Notes: generated by a model from the sequence alone, not told the origin. Positions 25,330 through 38,669 are shown, counted from the stretch's first letter. The stretch is 64,000 nucleotides of DNA from Osmia lignaria lignaria (GCF_051020975.1 NC_135046.1:5146001-5210000), one strand, 5' to 3'. Translations and numbers: made by a program.

Positions 25330-26123
25330 AATTGGAAGAAGCGCATATACCAGCGCCATCTAGAGCAAAGCTAGTATACAAAAGGAGTAACGTTGCCGAA
25401 AGGAACGAGCTTGAAGTTACTGAAATCGCGGACGAAGAATCGAACAGCCACGAGTACGATAACAAAACATCCTCGTCGCTCAGTATTTTCGAGGATGATT
25501 TTGCTCTTCGAGAAGCCGAGCGAAATAATTGGCTGCCAGCAGCAGTTATAGAGAAGCTGGGTGAGAAGAACGATAACACGGGTAAGAGCACAGAATGCTT
25601 TGATTCCGTCTCGAACTTCTCTAGATCGAACGATGTTATCACGTATAAACGTAAACGTAGCAACAACAAGTATTTCTTAATGGATTGCGAATCAGACTTT
25701 GAGGAGAAGGATAACGCGGTGACTGGTACGCCGTTTCCGTCGCATATCGCGTCTCTGACAGAAATTGCATCGCAGAGTCAGAGGGATCTGCATGATACGG
25801 AGCCTCTGCGTAACGCACAAAGCAATTTCTTGGAGCTTCGTAACGAGGTCTCAGTTCCTGATGATAAGGCTGATTCCGAGAGACAAGACTTATCCAGTGG
25901 CAGACGTTCAACCAGTTGCAGCCGAAGTAGCAGCACAAGTGACAGCGATACTCCGGAACAAGCGATGGACAACTCTCTCAAGTATTCTCGACGTCGACTA
26001 TCCGATAACACATACAAGGAACGTTTGGGCATTAATGCTGTATCTCCGGAGAGCATGCAGGTGCTCGAACAATTTGAATCGGCTATGCGGGAAACTGGTT
26101 GCAGCAATGCTGCCACTTGCTAG
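24229..26123 (+). CDS. Alternative-frame last exon of the PHF21A-like gene
   Basis: A frame offset from the coiled-coil frame is open without a stop from 24042 to 26123, through all of exon 9 and 794 bases past its stop at 25329. Exon 7 ends with one spare base (G at 22769). Splicing it directly to 24229, skipping the 107-base exon 8, makes GCT and enters this frame exactly, for a total of 1054 residues with the PHD finger but no coiled coil. The part after 25329 looks coding: it is acidic and Ser-rich with ordinary composition (EVTEIADEESNSHEYDNK, YKRKRSNNKYFLMDCESD, GRRSTSCSRSSSTSDSD), and the DNA turns AT-rich directly after the stop. A second route is a 116-base intron 24778-24893 (donor TTG/GTAAGC, acceptor TATCAG), which would switch frames inside exon 9. 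A one-base assembly error is the third explanation. No known domain is recognised in this tail. Confidence 0.6.
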
Positions 26124-27804
26124 AGTTAGTTAGAACGCAGTGTCAACATATGCTGATTATGCTCATTGCTAGAATTTCTTTCTTTCTCTTCTTTTTGACA
26201 CGGAAACTTATTATTATTTTTTAAACGCTGAGATTTTTTGTTATGTGTGTGAAGTGCATTGTGTTTGAGAAAACTCTTTAGATCTAGAGTTACTTTTCAG
26301 AGGTATTCGTACATGATCAATACTGCATTTGAGTTTGTTACTTACCTTTAGGATATCGAAATGAACAAAAGGTATATTAGGTATTCTCGTAATCGTTACA
26401 GAACCTCTCTCGGGGCAGTTCCTACTTTCTTTTTACTGCCTTGGAAAGCAATGCAATCGTTTGTATATCGCTGTACCGACTATAAAATTACGATAACGAT
26501 GGTAATCAAATACCATTGTGCTTCAAAACTGTAAGGATGAGAAGCATCGTTGCTTCGCAATTTCTATTAACTATGTTGTATGTTCGTTTATTTATTAATC
26601 GTTGTTCATTCAACTGTTCTTCGATCTATTCGTGGTAGTTCGCGAGGCGCGTGGACCAAGTTTGAATTTCTTCCAATGAACCGTTTCATTTGTATAGTGT
26701 TACAGAGTTTCGTATTTTCAGCGTTAACTCTGATTAAATTCATACCACTTCGATTGCGCATAGAATTATTTATGTCTTTGTTTCGCTGAGTTTTATGAGC
26801 TTTAAACGTTGTGTTTCGTTGATATTCGTAATCCCGATGAGTAGGAAACACGCACATATCCGACAGATACTGGACGATCTGTGACAAGGTATAAAAAGGC
26901 TTCGGTCGAAAGCCTGCGTCGAGTCATATTACCATACTGCCTTAATAGTAATTTAAAAACGGTACTTTTTACAATAATTTCTATGGATAAGCTTCGTGAA
27001 ACGTGTACGACTCAATAGACTGATTCGGATGTCGCCATATTGAAATTAAGGAGAACGAAGAAGCGGAAGAGGAAAAGATAATCAAAACGCGTTACCGTAA
27101 TCGAAAAAATTTAGAAGTTAAGGTTGCGTGTACGTTAATGTAGTAGATAATACGTTGTCGAAGCAACGTCTTTATCTTAATTTTGCGATTCAGAATAGAG
27201 TTTCTTACGAATCAAGTGCGAAAGAATCTTCTTTTTTTTTCGTTTTAACATTTTTTACATCGAGGTAAATGTTTCGAAGAATAAAAACGTTATTATTTTT
27301 AGCCGTATATTATTTACTAAATTGGTAAGCATTTCATTCGATAAAATTAATGTAGCAGTATTCACGAAATCTTTCATCGGCTACATTAGACAGAATGTCT
27401 TTCATCGATTAGATTGTACCGAACGTTTAAGATTTATAATAGTAGCAACTAATCACGATGTTGTCCCGTCAAGATAATTTCTTCGATCGAACGTTTCGCG
27501 TTAATTAAGCGAGTCGTTAATCTATTTATTATCGTTTTCGTTTTTTCTTGCGCGGTCATTACCGCCAGCTTGTCCAATATACTATTTGAGTAGCGCATAA
27601 AACGAATAAAAGAAAGAAAAAAAAGAAATTGTTATGCAATGTAGGCAACGAGATTAAGATCGAAATTCGTATTTTTATGAATAAAGTGAAACTGAAATAT
27701 ACAATAAGTTGTAAAATGCAAGAAATAATTACGATACTACTTATGGAATTACCTGATACTAGGATATAAATTAATACATCATTTTTGTCGACGCGGGACT
27801 TCAA
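26124..27804 (+). other. Probable 3' UTR and downstream flank of the PHF21A-like gene
   Basis: AT-rich sequence without a supportable gene. AATAAA near 27281 is a possible polyadenylation signal. A TATAAAAAGG string with a short hairpin (AGGCTT...AAGCCT) occurs at about 26889-26916, but no transcription start or coding exon follows it. Confidence 0.4.
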
Positions 27805-27931
27805 CCCTTGTGCAGGCTATCGGCATTGATATCATTAGGTATTTCTTGGTACATTTATGGCGATTTATGTTTTCAGAATAAAAATTTTAAGTATTAAAGC
27901 TTCGATGGGTATCCAGGTGCCTGCACAAAGG
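27805..27931. mobile_element. Short piggyBac-type MITE
   Basis: A 127-base element whose ends, CCCTTGTGCAGGC (27805-27817) and GCCTGCACAAAGG (27919-27931), are inverted repeats matching at 12 of 13 positions. The right end abuts TTAA (27932-27935), the piggyBac target site; the left end abuts TCAA (27801-27804), one change from TTAA. A CC-starting end next to TTAA is the piggyBac pattern. It has no coding capacity. Confidence 0.65.
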
Positions 27932-27935
27932 TTAA

Positions 27936-30147
27936 GCGACGTAATAACTTTTATTTCGCATATTGACGGACAACGGGGATGCAAGAGGGGTGCTCCCGAC
28001 TCGGACAAACACTCGGCTAATGATATGTAAATATGGCGGAGCTAATCAAGCGGCTGTGCTAACAGGCAGCAAGAAGAGATCGGTAGTAGCGCGCGAGCGT
28101 TCGATAGCCAATGCATTTGCGCTGGCCCTCACACACACATACACACCCACGCGTATCGTGGCGCAGTAACTCGCGTACATATTTAATGGTCGCACGTTAA
28201 TTGCGCTCTGTTTGCCCATTCCCCATTCTACTCTTCATCCCCATACCTACCACCATTCTCGTCACCCTTTCTCTACCCGCCCTTCTCCTTTGTTAGTTTC
28301 TGCCAGAGTTTAATTTTAACCAATTTATCTCGGACGCTCGATCGTTTATCATCGAAATTGCACGTAAAACGCGAATCACGGCTCAACTAGACTACCTTCC
28401 GCTTCATTTTTCTTTTCTTCTTCAACGCTTTTATAACCGTAGTTTTTTAATCTTGCATATCATTTTTATTAACTTTTTCGACCTGACATTGGTGTACTGT
28501 ACCGACATATTAATTTTTGCTACGCTACATTAATTTATAAAATTGTCGAAGCTTATTAATACGAAATTGAAATATTAAAATTACTATTAATTCTTTTTGT
28601 TTATGTTTTGCAAGTACTTACGGTAGTTTACTTAACTGGTAGCAAGTGGTAGGAAGTAAACATAAAGGATTAGAAGATAAGGTCACAATCTCTATGATAC
28701 GTTTACCGTTCGAATGTTGATCCTCTAGTTCAGTGTTCTCGCGCCAGAGGGACAGACGTCAGTGTTTATAATTTTTCTATGCGAACAGTTCAAAGTCGTG
28801 GTGGATAGAAGTTGTTTCACGTGTGGGTCGAACGGTGTTCGTTTCTCTTACGATCAATCAATCAAATTGAAACATCGTAATAGAATGTGTGCAGTGAAAT
28901 ATAACCACTTCCAGAATCATCGATTAGGAAGCCATCGAGGGCAGCTGTTGTATTGCCGCGGGAAGCAACAACCTTCGATGAGAACGACAAAGGTATTTTA
29001 AATCACCTTTCTTTGCATGCTTTTACATTGCTTTCTCGCTTTTGTATGACGATAATTGAATCGTGGCTAGAGTACGTATTTTGAAAGTTAATTAACTCAT
29101 GAGTTAATTATAATTGATTATTTCGAAACATTGGTATCAAAGCTTCCAAAGAGAAACATTTAAATCATTTAACAATAGATTACACGATGTTTCCATATTA
29201 TTATCACTTTAAGTGCGCAGTTTAGCGTTGCGTAGAGTCATCGAAGAAAATGGCGGGAAACAATAATGACTCGTGGGCATATTTATTGTTACTCGTTTGG
29301 GTCTCCAAATAACGTCCGTTGCGAGGGTCATTGAACTTGTCTCGAAGACGAGGGAGATCCATCATTCTCTGTCCACGTTTGAGAGTTAATTTTCGGATCG
29401 GCCATACTGATCGGGAAAAAAGCTAACGAATCTCGTGCATCAAGATTTACTTGTATTTATCGCGTTCCATTACTGTCGACGAACGATTCGATCGCCATCA
29501 GCGACGTCGCCACCGTTGCACCGACCAAGCATATCCGCTTCCAATTAAAAGCCCCTCGTCGTCGCTCCGAAATTGATATCGGAAAACAAAAACGCCAATT
29601 TCAGGCGTCTACTTCGCGTGTAGCGTGCACGCGCGTACCATCGCATCGGTTCAACAGCAACACGTAAACCCGCTGATTCGTTCGGAGCGTTTTCGCGCAC
29701 GCGCGCCCCTTCCGAAGTGTTAATTGACCGCTGCCGGTCATTACACGGTTGATCGCAATTAAACACCGCAATTTCGAGAAACGTACGTTCGGCTTTATGC
29801 CGAATTAAAATTGCAGCAGCCGTTGAGCGCATCGTTCGCTTTTTCAAAGCTGAGTCCTCGAGCGTGCGCGTTAGATCGAGTGCACACCAAACGAGCCATC
29901 AAGAATAAACGTATGGTTGGATTCGGTTGAAATGTTTCCTAAATTATTCAATGCTCCTTCCTCGATTCGATAATTGAGTGCAAATGATGTTGTTTGCATT
30001 ATATGAACAAAATCGTTAGTTAATCACGTTCCCTGCCACATGACTTGACGACGTCAACGACTAGAACTCTCTAATAGCAAAAATATAGCGTGGCATGAAC
30101 AAAAAATTCAGAGCATATCGAAAACGGTGCACATGGCGGAGAACGTG
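27936..30147. other. Non-coding DNA with GC-rich islands
   Basis: No coding gene was recognised. A short CA-rich tract lies at about 28128-28150. A GC-rich stretch at about 28730-28992 ends in AAAG followed by GTATTT and could be a non-coding first exon, but the donor is weak and nothing else supports it. Confidence 0.35.
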
Positions 30148-30151
30148 TTAA

Positions 30152-30441
30152 CCCTTTGACTGAGTACTCTAGGCTTGAACATCCTGTGTGTACAAAATAA
30201 GAATCAAGTCAATAACACTTACCACTTTTTTAAAATTTAATTTAATTTCTCAGTTTATTTTTGTCTTTTTCAATGTTTTATTACATCATTATAATCCGAT
30301 AACATATGGTGTGTAATTAGTAATATGCGTTGATAACTTTTATTTCATTATAATTAGAACGCACGCATATCTGCGGCCATAGTCGGCAGCTTTCTGCCAG
30401 CTTTCACCTGACGCATATATCCGTTCATAACAGTCAAAGGG
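30152..30441. mobile_element. piggyBac-type MITE with intact TTAA duplication
   Basis: A 290-base non-coding element with perfect 11-base terminal inverted repeats, CCCTTTGACTG (30152-30162) and CAGTCAAAGGG (30431-30441). It is flanked on both sides by TTAA (30148-30151 and 30442-30445), the hallmark target duplication of the piggyBac superfamily. No transposase is encoded, so it would need an enzyme from elsewhere. The sequence just inside the repeats is not symmetric. Confidence 0.85.
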
Positions 30442-30445
30442 TTAA

Positions 30446-33400
30446 CAGAAAAATAGTAGAGCTGAAAAATCGTTAATTTACTTACCGCTATCTATACTTT
30501 TATGATGATATATTTTTATTCACTTGCTTGGCGTGTACACAGTGTTAGAGTCAATACATTTTATTGGATGTCGTTGTTACGAATTGTCTATATCGTATCC
30601 TGGACGCGTTCAACGTGTCGCGGTATCGGTGGCTGGTTACAATAATTGGCGAGCGGGTTGAGCTGAATTCAGGCATTAACGTTCGTCGTTAATCATTACA
30701 GTCTCGATCCCTTGGTTTTCAACGATCCAGCCAGAGATCGTGTCCCGCTGACGTAGGTAATGTATTCGGAATTCGAGTCGTGTTGCGACGTTATTATTCG
30801 GTCGCGATGTGTAAAACTGGTTGACGCTTCGTAAACCTCGATTTCACGCCTCGTCGACCTCTAATTAATGCAATAGGAAATTGTTATTCCGTTACGTGCA
30901 CTCCGCGCTCTATGCATTATTTCGGATAGCTGATCGTGGACTACCACCATCCGTGTCCGCTACCCTTCACCGTCCATTTACCTTTCGCGGGACATTAATC
31001 GTTTTTCCTGTTACGAATGCGCTCGTTCTTTCTCGTTGTTCATCGCATTCCAACGAATCTTAGTTAGTGAAATCTTTATGATACCATCCGCGGTTCGATC
31101 GAGGTAATATTGATCGAATACACTGGCTGTCCTACCTAATTTGATCACCTTAAATATTCATTGTCTCTGTACTCGACGCGTTGCGCACACACCCGTGACT
31201 AATTATTAGAATCGATCTAATAATAATTACCAAGAACATCGTGATGTTGTAATTGTTCCTTAACTATGATACATTGACAAAGAGACAAAGGCTTGTTTAG
31301 TAATAACGAACGGTATCTGGGTCTAGTTAATAAGAGTAGGCGCGGGGGGTTCCTTCGAATTTCTAGCCATTCCTGGGAAGTTAGGGAAAATTTCCTCGTT
31401 TCGCTCGTTAGCTGACGTACGCGGGCGGCTCGGTGCAAACGCAGGGTAGGCCCGTAGGTGGAGCGTAACAGGCGAGCAAGTAGACAGGCAGGATGGGTCG
31501 AAGCTACTGCCTCGTATACGTGGATGTAATGCATGCTAAACATGTCAGGTAATTAACGTGAGCATTACACGTATGCTGCCTCCCCTCTCTCCCCTCCTAT
31601 TCCAGTTTCGTACACTAATTACGGTTAGCTATAATGCCGACCAGCCAATCGAACGGAGTTTGAAGTTCGTAATTGTACCGTGATCGAGAAAATGGACAAC
31701 CGCGATACGTCGCGGTCTTGGGTGTCTGGTTGGGTGTCCCGCTATTAACGTTGGGTGACATCGGTTTCGTGGATCGAAGGGAACTCTTTGATTTATCTTG
31801 GTTGCTCATTTTTCGCTCGATCAGTTTTACTTTACGGGACTAACGAGCCACAGGGTAAAGGGAAACGTTCGATTCGTTAAGCGAGTTACCAGGGCCAGAG
31901 GGGCGGGCGGGGAACATTTTTCCAATTGCCACGAAATGTGGGCTCGTTCGATGGAGACGAGTCTAGATTTAATGTTAATAGTTTGTTAAAACGAAGCGAA
32001 GCCTTCGTTCTCCCGTAGGAGCCCGCATCGGTTGACGAGTATCCGAGCTGAAAGGCGCGACGGACACAGAGACGCGTATGGACCGTGTATGAGGGTTCAA
32101 AGAAATTCTAATCGAGATACAGGCGCGAGACCGGTCCTGCGGCAAATTACACATACGGGTCCCATTACATGAAAGCGACGATTTCGATTGGAACTTCTCT
32201 TCAAGATCTTGTCTACCTTCGTAGACTTGTTTGAAGTGGAACTCGAGGTTGTATTTCTTTCGAATAAAAGAATCATCACTTATGCTAATTATAGGTTGAG
32301 TAGATGATCGCTTCATTGTTGGCGAAGAAACGATAATTAACTTTCATCATTTTTCGTTGCTAATTGAAGATACTCATTAACGCGTGCCAATGTTAAATCT
32401 CGCGTAAAGTTTCGATAAAATTTATTCTTATTAAGATTGAATCTGCTTGCTTCGAATTCTACTTCGAGGAATAAATGTTTATCCGACTGGTGATGATAGA
32501 AAGGTAAAGAGTAAATGGAGAAACAGGGACGCCTCTTTTACAGTTCTTTAACGATGATACATTGCTTCTGAGGCTTCCCAATGGTCGCTATCCTGACCAC
32601 GTTACTGTCACTTAAGGGACCGGACCGCGAATTCGTCTCTGAGGATTCTATGTTTCTCTGGAAAATCCTGAGAAGTAAATTAGCGGCGTTAGAGGTGGTT
32701 GTTTTATAGTCAAAGTTTAATCGCGTTTTCTGTGTTCCAAGTGAAACAGACCGAACAGTATCAAAAACGAAAGGAAAAGAAAGGAAGAATTTGAAAAAGC
32801 TGGAACGGTAGAAGGTGAGAGAGGCGGTATCGAAAAGGGATTGAAAGAGGGATAGAGATGGGGAGGAAGGGTGGATGGGAAGGACCTTTAGCCCCGTCCT
32901 TGTCGCGATCCTACGCGACGCGTCCACAGGACCGACGAACGGTTAGTTAAGGAACACGGGAAAGCACTTCTGAATCACTCTCGACGACGCGCGTCCCTTT
33001 GCTCGCGCTACTTCGGATACCACGATACAGTACACTTTTCCACTAGATATCACCTTCGTGCATATATCAATTTTCCACTCACGTCACCGGTCTTCTGGAA
33101 CGTATGGCGAAAGTGGAATTTGTGGGCCGGAATAACTTAGAATCGGATACGCTACCTTGATTCGGCGTGGGATTGTTTCAAAGAGTTGTGCGTCAAACTC
33201 GCGAAAGACGTACAACGCACCGTGTGCTTCCTGCGGTGAAACGAAATTACATAGAAATAAAGCTTGTTCGATAAGAGTAAAATGTTAACTCCGTTGTGGA
33301 CGTCTAGGTAGCCACGATAAGCGTAACTAACCACCAGGAATAAATTGCCAAGAACAATTCCTGGAGATTTCTATAGGAACACTATATACACACACTTTTT

Positions 33401-36400
33401 CCCCATTTTCTTATCTCCGTTCCCCGCGTTTCCTTTATTTTTTCTCGCGAGGCCGAGTGTACGGGGGGGTAGATTCGAACTCTGAAGCGATGCATCATAA
33501 TCAAGCGGTCAACTTACTTAGTCCGGAGTGCTGCGTGCTTAAGTTAATTAGCTAATTACTAATTTTAATCGGATGACGTATGCGCATCTCGAGGGATACA
33601 AGCAAACCCTCTTAGCAGGGAGAAACTGAACTCCCATCGTCCTTCTCTTTCTCTATCCCTCCCTCTTCGTCTTCTACTTCATCTTTGCCTCGCTACCTCT
33701 CGCTCACTTCATCTTCAACCCATTCCTGCCCATTCTCCTCTTCTTTGATACGTAGAAGTTACGAATCGTACCTCTAGCTCTAAGATAAACTCGACTTAAT
33801 TGGGTCTAAGTAATTTCGCTAAAACTGCTCGCTTAATTTTTCATCCATTTTCGATCGTAATTTCCTATCCTGGTTATTTCGCGTGGCATTCACCACGCCA
33901 TAGCTGAAGGATCTTAAAAAGCGTGAATATTTACGTAATATCCTTCTGTTGGAAGGAGGAGATCAGAAGGTTCGCGATATCGTCAAAATATTATCAAGCT
34001 GGTGGTTGCCTTCACAAACGAGGTTATTCCTCGTTAATGACGCAAAGAGACGTAAAAATATATCGTCGCGTTGGCGCGAAATAAATATTTAAAGCGATTG
34101 TAAATGTCGCGGGAACACGTTAAACCGGTACGCGAACCTTCGCCACTTGTTAGCTCGGATCGGCGCGATTTAAATCCGCTCATTTTCCATAACGCGACGA
34201 GCACATCGTCGCGTCGTCTTACTTCCTTCGCACTTTCTTCTCTTTTTTTTTTCTTTCTTAACCATCGATATCCCGCCTCGATACGGAGCTCGTTAATATT
34301 CAGAAATATAAGCGAACATAAACGATCCGTGATGTCGCAACGTTTCTCATGACAGTTTATAATTAGCTGTACATGTCAATTTATAATCCTCCCGTATGGA
34401 AATGCGGATAGATATTTTCACGATATATTAATCGTGTAAATGGTCGATCGAGTTAAAGTGCGATTTAATCTTGAAATGCTTGAAAAGCTAAGCCATCAAA
34501 CTATGAACGTTGAATTCGTCAATTAAGCTGTCCGAGTTATGGACCGATTTTTCAACTCTGCCAGTTTAATATTTGAAAACGGCTGCCGTCTCCAGAATAA
34601 TCGAGTGTCAGAAAACGAACGTTCGAGCGATCGATATCGCGATAACCAACGTTTCCAGTGTATCCTCTTTTTTTTCCGAAAAAGGAGAAAATTCTTTTTT
34701 TTTTCAGAGAAGAATGTTAAACTCGACACGTTTTCGAAATCAATTCGAAACTCGTCGCTCGTTATTGTTTGACAGGGCTTTCGTTTGTTGTTTCTACGAT
34801 GTGTCACGTACCTTCCAGGCGGTTTTAATTAATAGAATGCATATCTAAACGAGTTTGGAACAACGCGACCGATAATATACGATCACAGCGTACAGCAAAG
34901 AAAGCAGCAAAGGAGATGAAACCTCGACGCACGAACTCGCGCAAACATTGTGAAACAGAGAGAAGAAAAAAACATATGCAACACATGCAGAATGTAAAAG
35001 GAGAACGGAAAAACGACCACGAACCGGTGTATGCGAATCCGCTGACGCGCATGCGGTTTAAGTGTACGCGCTTAATTAGCTCGGCGTATTCTCTCCCCGT
35101 ATAAAATTACTAAACGCGTTATAAACCAGATATCATTATATTTCGACGTAATAAGATCAAACTTTAATTAGATTCCTCGTAAGAGTGTTGGTACATTGGC
35201 GCACGGTTTCCCCTCCCGTCACGGTCCTCGTACGTGTGATCACGTACACGCGTGGATCGTTTACAGAGGCTGTGCAAACAGGCGGACGGGCATAATACCG
35301 AACGCAAGATTGGCCATCGAAGCAGGAGAGTCGGTCGAAAACAATTATTAATAACACGTGGCATCAAGGGACGAGAAGACGCGGCGTGGCGAGGGGTGCT
35401 GCACGATGGATTGCTTGCACTCCAGAAGAGAATGCTGCTCGGTTAATGAGGTGGGAGTTAATTAACCAAACTGAAGTGAGATGGTAGGAGGCCGGTTCTC
35501 TTCTCCGTGGAACGGATGAGAAAAACACGAATCGACGCGAGGAGGAGACGAAGAAGAAGGGGAGTGGAAGGGAGGTGGCGGATAGAGGAGCAGAGTGTTA
35601 GGGATTGAGATACGGGCACCGTTGGTAATAGTAGCACGAAGAGGAGCTGGAGGAGGAGAGTAGGGTTGCAGAAAGCGTGGCTCAACGAGAGGGGTGGAAA
35701 TGAGAGAGGAATAGATGTGCCAAGCAGGGCATGCGGGTTCGTAATTAGGGATCTATAATTGCGTGGAGTCAGCTAGAGCGGTTGAGTCGAGTGGCAGGCA
35801 CCCGGTATCACGTCGTTCACACGTACCCGCGTTTGCGTACCGACCAAACCAGACCAGACCAGACCAGACCAGACGCGAACAAGATCGTGTATCCTGCTGT
35901 GTGCGTGTTTCCTCGCGTTTCTGTGTTGCCGCTCTGACTCTCGACGTAGGGGCATCGGTTGCCACCGGAAATGGAGTTGGACACGGTGGCCGCAAGTAAT
36001 AAGGCCTGTTGCCGTGATCTGCCTCGAGATTGAAAGCACCGCGACGTTTGAAATCGTATGCAAAATGCAACCCCGCTGGTAAAATGCAATTTTGACTCGA
36101 CAGAAATCGTTAGGTCTTTTTTTGTTTTTTCAAACAACAAAATAAATCATTTCAAGTTTTTCCTTTTTTTTCTGATCGATACTCGAAAGAATCTTGCGGA
36201 GTAGCATTAACTTCAGTTAGATCTAAAGCGACTTTTTATACAGCTGTGGTAATATATTTCATTAATTATAGCACGCAATATTTACGTGGAAACAGGCCAG
36301 TCGATTAATCGCCGTCGGCGATAATTTAACGAATCTCGCTAACGTACACAGGCAGAGATCGAATTAGCGCGGTAGAGACGGAATATCCTCTCTAATTGGA

Positions 36401-38650
36401 GCCGTGAAAAGCTTCGATTATAACGGCTAAGCATTCGCGCGTCGAGCCAGGCACACGTGGCCGGTTTTCGCGTAGGCAGCCGGTTCCTATCGTTTCGCTA
36501 ATGAGCCAGATTATTCCCGGCCGTCCGAACTGACAAGAAAGAAACAAGAATGTGCATAGGAAGTGGGTTTGTCGTTCGCAGGGCTGATAACGCGGCATCG
36601 TATTCAGTCCCGAGAAGATAAGTGCATCTGCCAGAGATACATTGCGGTCCCGGAGTAAACGTTTTCCAGCTTGCACCGTTTCAACGAAAGAAAGACGGCC
36701 ATCGGAGTCGAAGGAAAATTTCGTCGTTTGAATTTAAATAACGTCCACGGTTGATCGTTTTGCGATTAGCGGTCAGAGTTGTATGGTAAAAGGATAAAAA
36801 GAAAGGCGTCGTTAAATGTGATAAATCTGCAGGAACTATCGGAGCTTGTTCGCTGGATGAAAATAACGAGAGTCGAACGGTACTCGCGGCTAGTCGTGAG
36901 CTGGAATTTCCTCGTAGCTCATAATCGACGAGGAGAATTATCTGGAAAGGAGGATAAGATTTAATCCAAGGTAACGGGAGCAAGGTGTATCAGAATTGAA
37001 TCGAGGTAGCTAGAGAAGCAATCGCATAGTCGAACGAAAATTTCCTCGAGGAGGGCGAGGAGCCGGTTCGGGTTCGGGCTCGGGTCGAAGGCGCCGGAAA
37101 AGAGCTTTCCCTGGCGTGGCGCTTTCTTCGGCTTGGCAATCCTTCACAGTTAACGCCCCTAATCGTATTCATTAAAGTGCTCTCAATGCTTTTACACGGC
37201 TCTCAAGCTTTGCCACCATCTTCTCGCTCCCACTCTTTAAACATCCACCTTCCCTCGCCTTCGTCTCTCTTTCTCTTTTTCCATCATTCGTCTCTTCCTC
37301 TCGTTCTCTCTTTGTCTACCTTTCCGACGGTGCTTTCAACGCCCGAGATCTTGAGTAGATTCTCTCCTTTCCCCCCGTCTTAGCTTGTTCCTCGTCTCCC
37401 TTTTTCGTAGCTCTCCCCTTTCTCTCACGCTTTCTCCTTCTCTCTTGTCGCGAGAGCTTTTAAGTTGGCAACAATGCGCGGATTTATAAACCAGACTGAG
37501 GGCATTGTTATCGGCGAGTGATTGGAAGGCGGCGTTTCGACACTGGCCGAATACCAACCATTGGTTACCGTCCATTGTTGACCCCTTTATCTTGGAAATT
37601 CGTGCTCCGCCACCTTGCTTTTCCCGTTCGACCGCCAGGGAGTCGCTAAATCACTTGGTTTTATTGATGGACCGCGAGGGTGGAAAGGCGCGACCACGTC
37701 TTGGTATCACGACTTTTGATAAACAGCCCATTGTGGGCCGTCTTTTCTTTGTGGTTTCTTCCTGTCGCAACGTCCGTTTCCCGTTTGCTCGTTTCGTTCG
37801 GCCGGCAAACCGGCTATCAGCCAAGATTCCCAAAATTTTTACTTCCACGATTGACGAATCATCGTGGTCCCTTGATCTTTATCGATTTCACGTTTCCGAG
37901 AACCGGTCCGGAATTTCACTTCGGCACGTTAATGGTTCGATCGTTGTAGCTCGAATAAAAGAGAAAAGACGAACGCATCGAGTAGCGTCGCTATGCACCT
38001 TTTTGTGCTGGAAATTAATGCCGAAGCGCGTGGATGCGCGTGGATCCCTTCGAATTATACGCATCGGTGACAGTATTCGCACAATAGGATACCATAGGAT
38101 GAATCGAGTTTCTACCCTCGGTTTGCGAGTTGACTTTCCCATGATGCGGTCGTAATCAGATCATCTCCTACCCTACCGTCCTGCCTATCGCCATTGACTG
38201 TTCCATCGACTCTTCCATCGACGGCCGCGTACCATTTTTGTTTATTGCTTAAGTGGTCCTATTGTTCGAAGCGACTATAGCGAGTGCGTGCTTTCATTGA
38301 AAAATTAATTAAACCGTGGTTTTGTGGTTGCGACTAAACCGTGACGGTGTTTGTCTCCCTTTTTTTAATAAATCAAATTATAACCTAAAGTAAAATTATT
38401 CCATATAAAATTAAAGGCACAGTACTTGAAAGATTTCTAATAATTCTCGTACAAATCTATTTTATTTCTCATCCTGCACGCAGAGTCACCCTACTGTCAA
38501 TCGAATCACTCTTCACGTGACACCCTGTAGAAATCATCCTGGCGGATGAGACGTGGAGCGTAGCAAAAATCATTAAGCGATTACGCGTCATGGGAACCCT
38601 GGCTGGCTCGATGATAGACAAATTTGTGCGTTTGAATGTTCGCGGGTCCG
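30446..38650. other. Gene-free, CpG-rich non-coding DNA
   Basis: Open frames here lack domains, splice structure and codon consistency, including the longest at 37505-38155. The stretch contains pyrimidine-rich tracts (for example 33640-33740 and 37250-37450), a hairpin-forming segment at about 31515-31577 and an AGACC tandem repeat at 35844-35874. No gene is supported. It is probably intergenic or intronic to a gene outside the window. Confidence 0.4.
35844..35874. repeat. Five-base tandem repeat (AGACC)n
   Basis: About six copies of a five-base unit, AGACC, the first one imperfect, in a GC-rich stretch. Confidence 0.85.
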
Positions 38651-38669
38651 AGAGAGAGAGAGAGAGAGG
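38651..38669. repeat. (AG)n microsatellite
   Basis: Nine uninterrupted AG units after GGGTCCG. Confidence 0.9.

Noticed and set aside
26889..26916. TATAAAAAGG followed by a short hairpin
   Set aside because: It lies in the presumed 3' UTR of the PHF21A-like gene and has no transcript start or gene after it.
33461..33540. tRNA-like B-box on the minus strand (AGTTCGAATCT)
   Set aside because: The T-stem does not pair and no anticodon or acceptor stem could be built around it.
37505..38155. 216-codon open frame on the + strand
   Set aside because: No recognisable domain, no splice context, and overlapping open frames in other phases and on the other strand. It fits chance in CpG-rich, stop-poor DNA.
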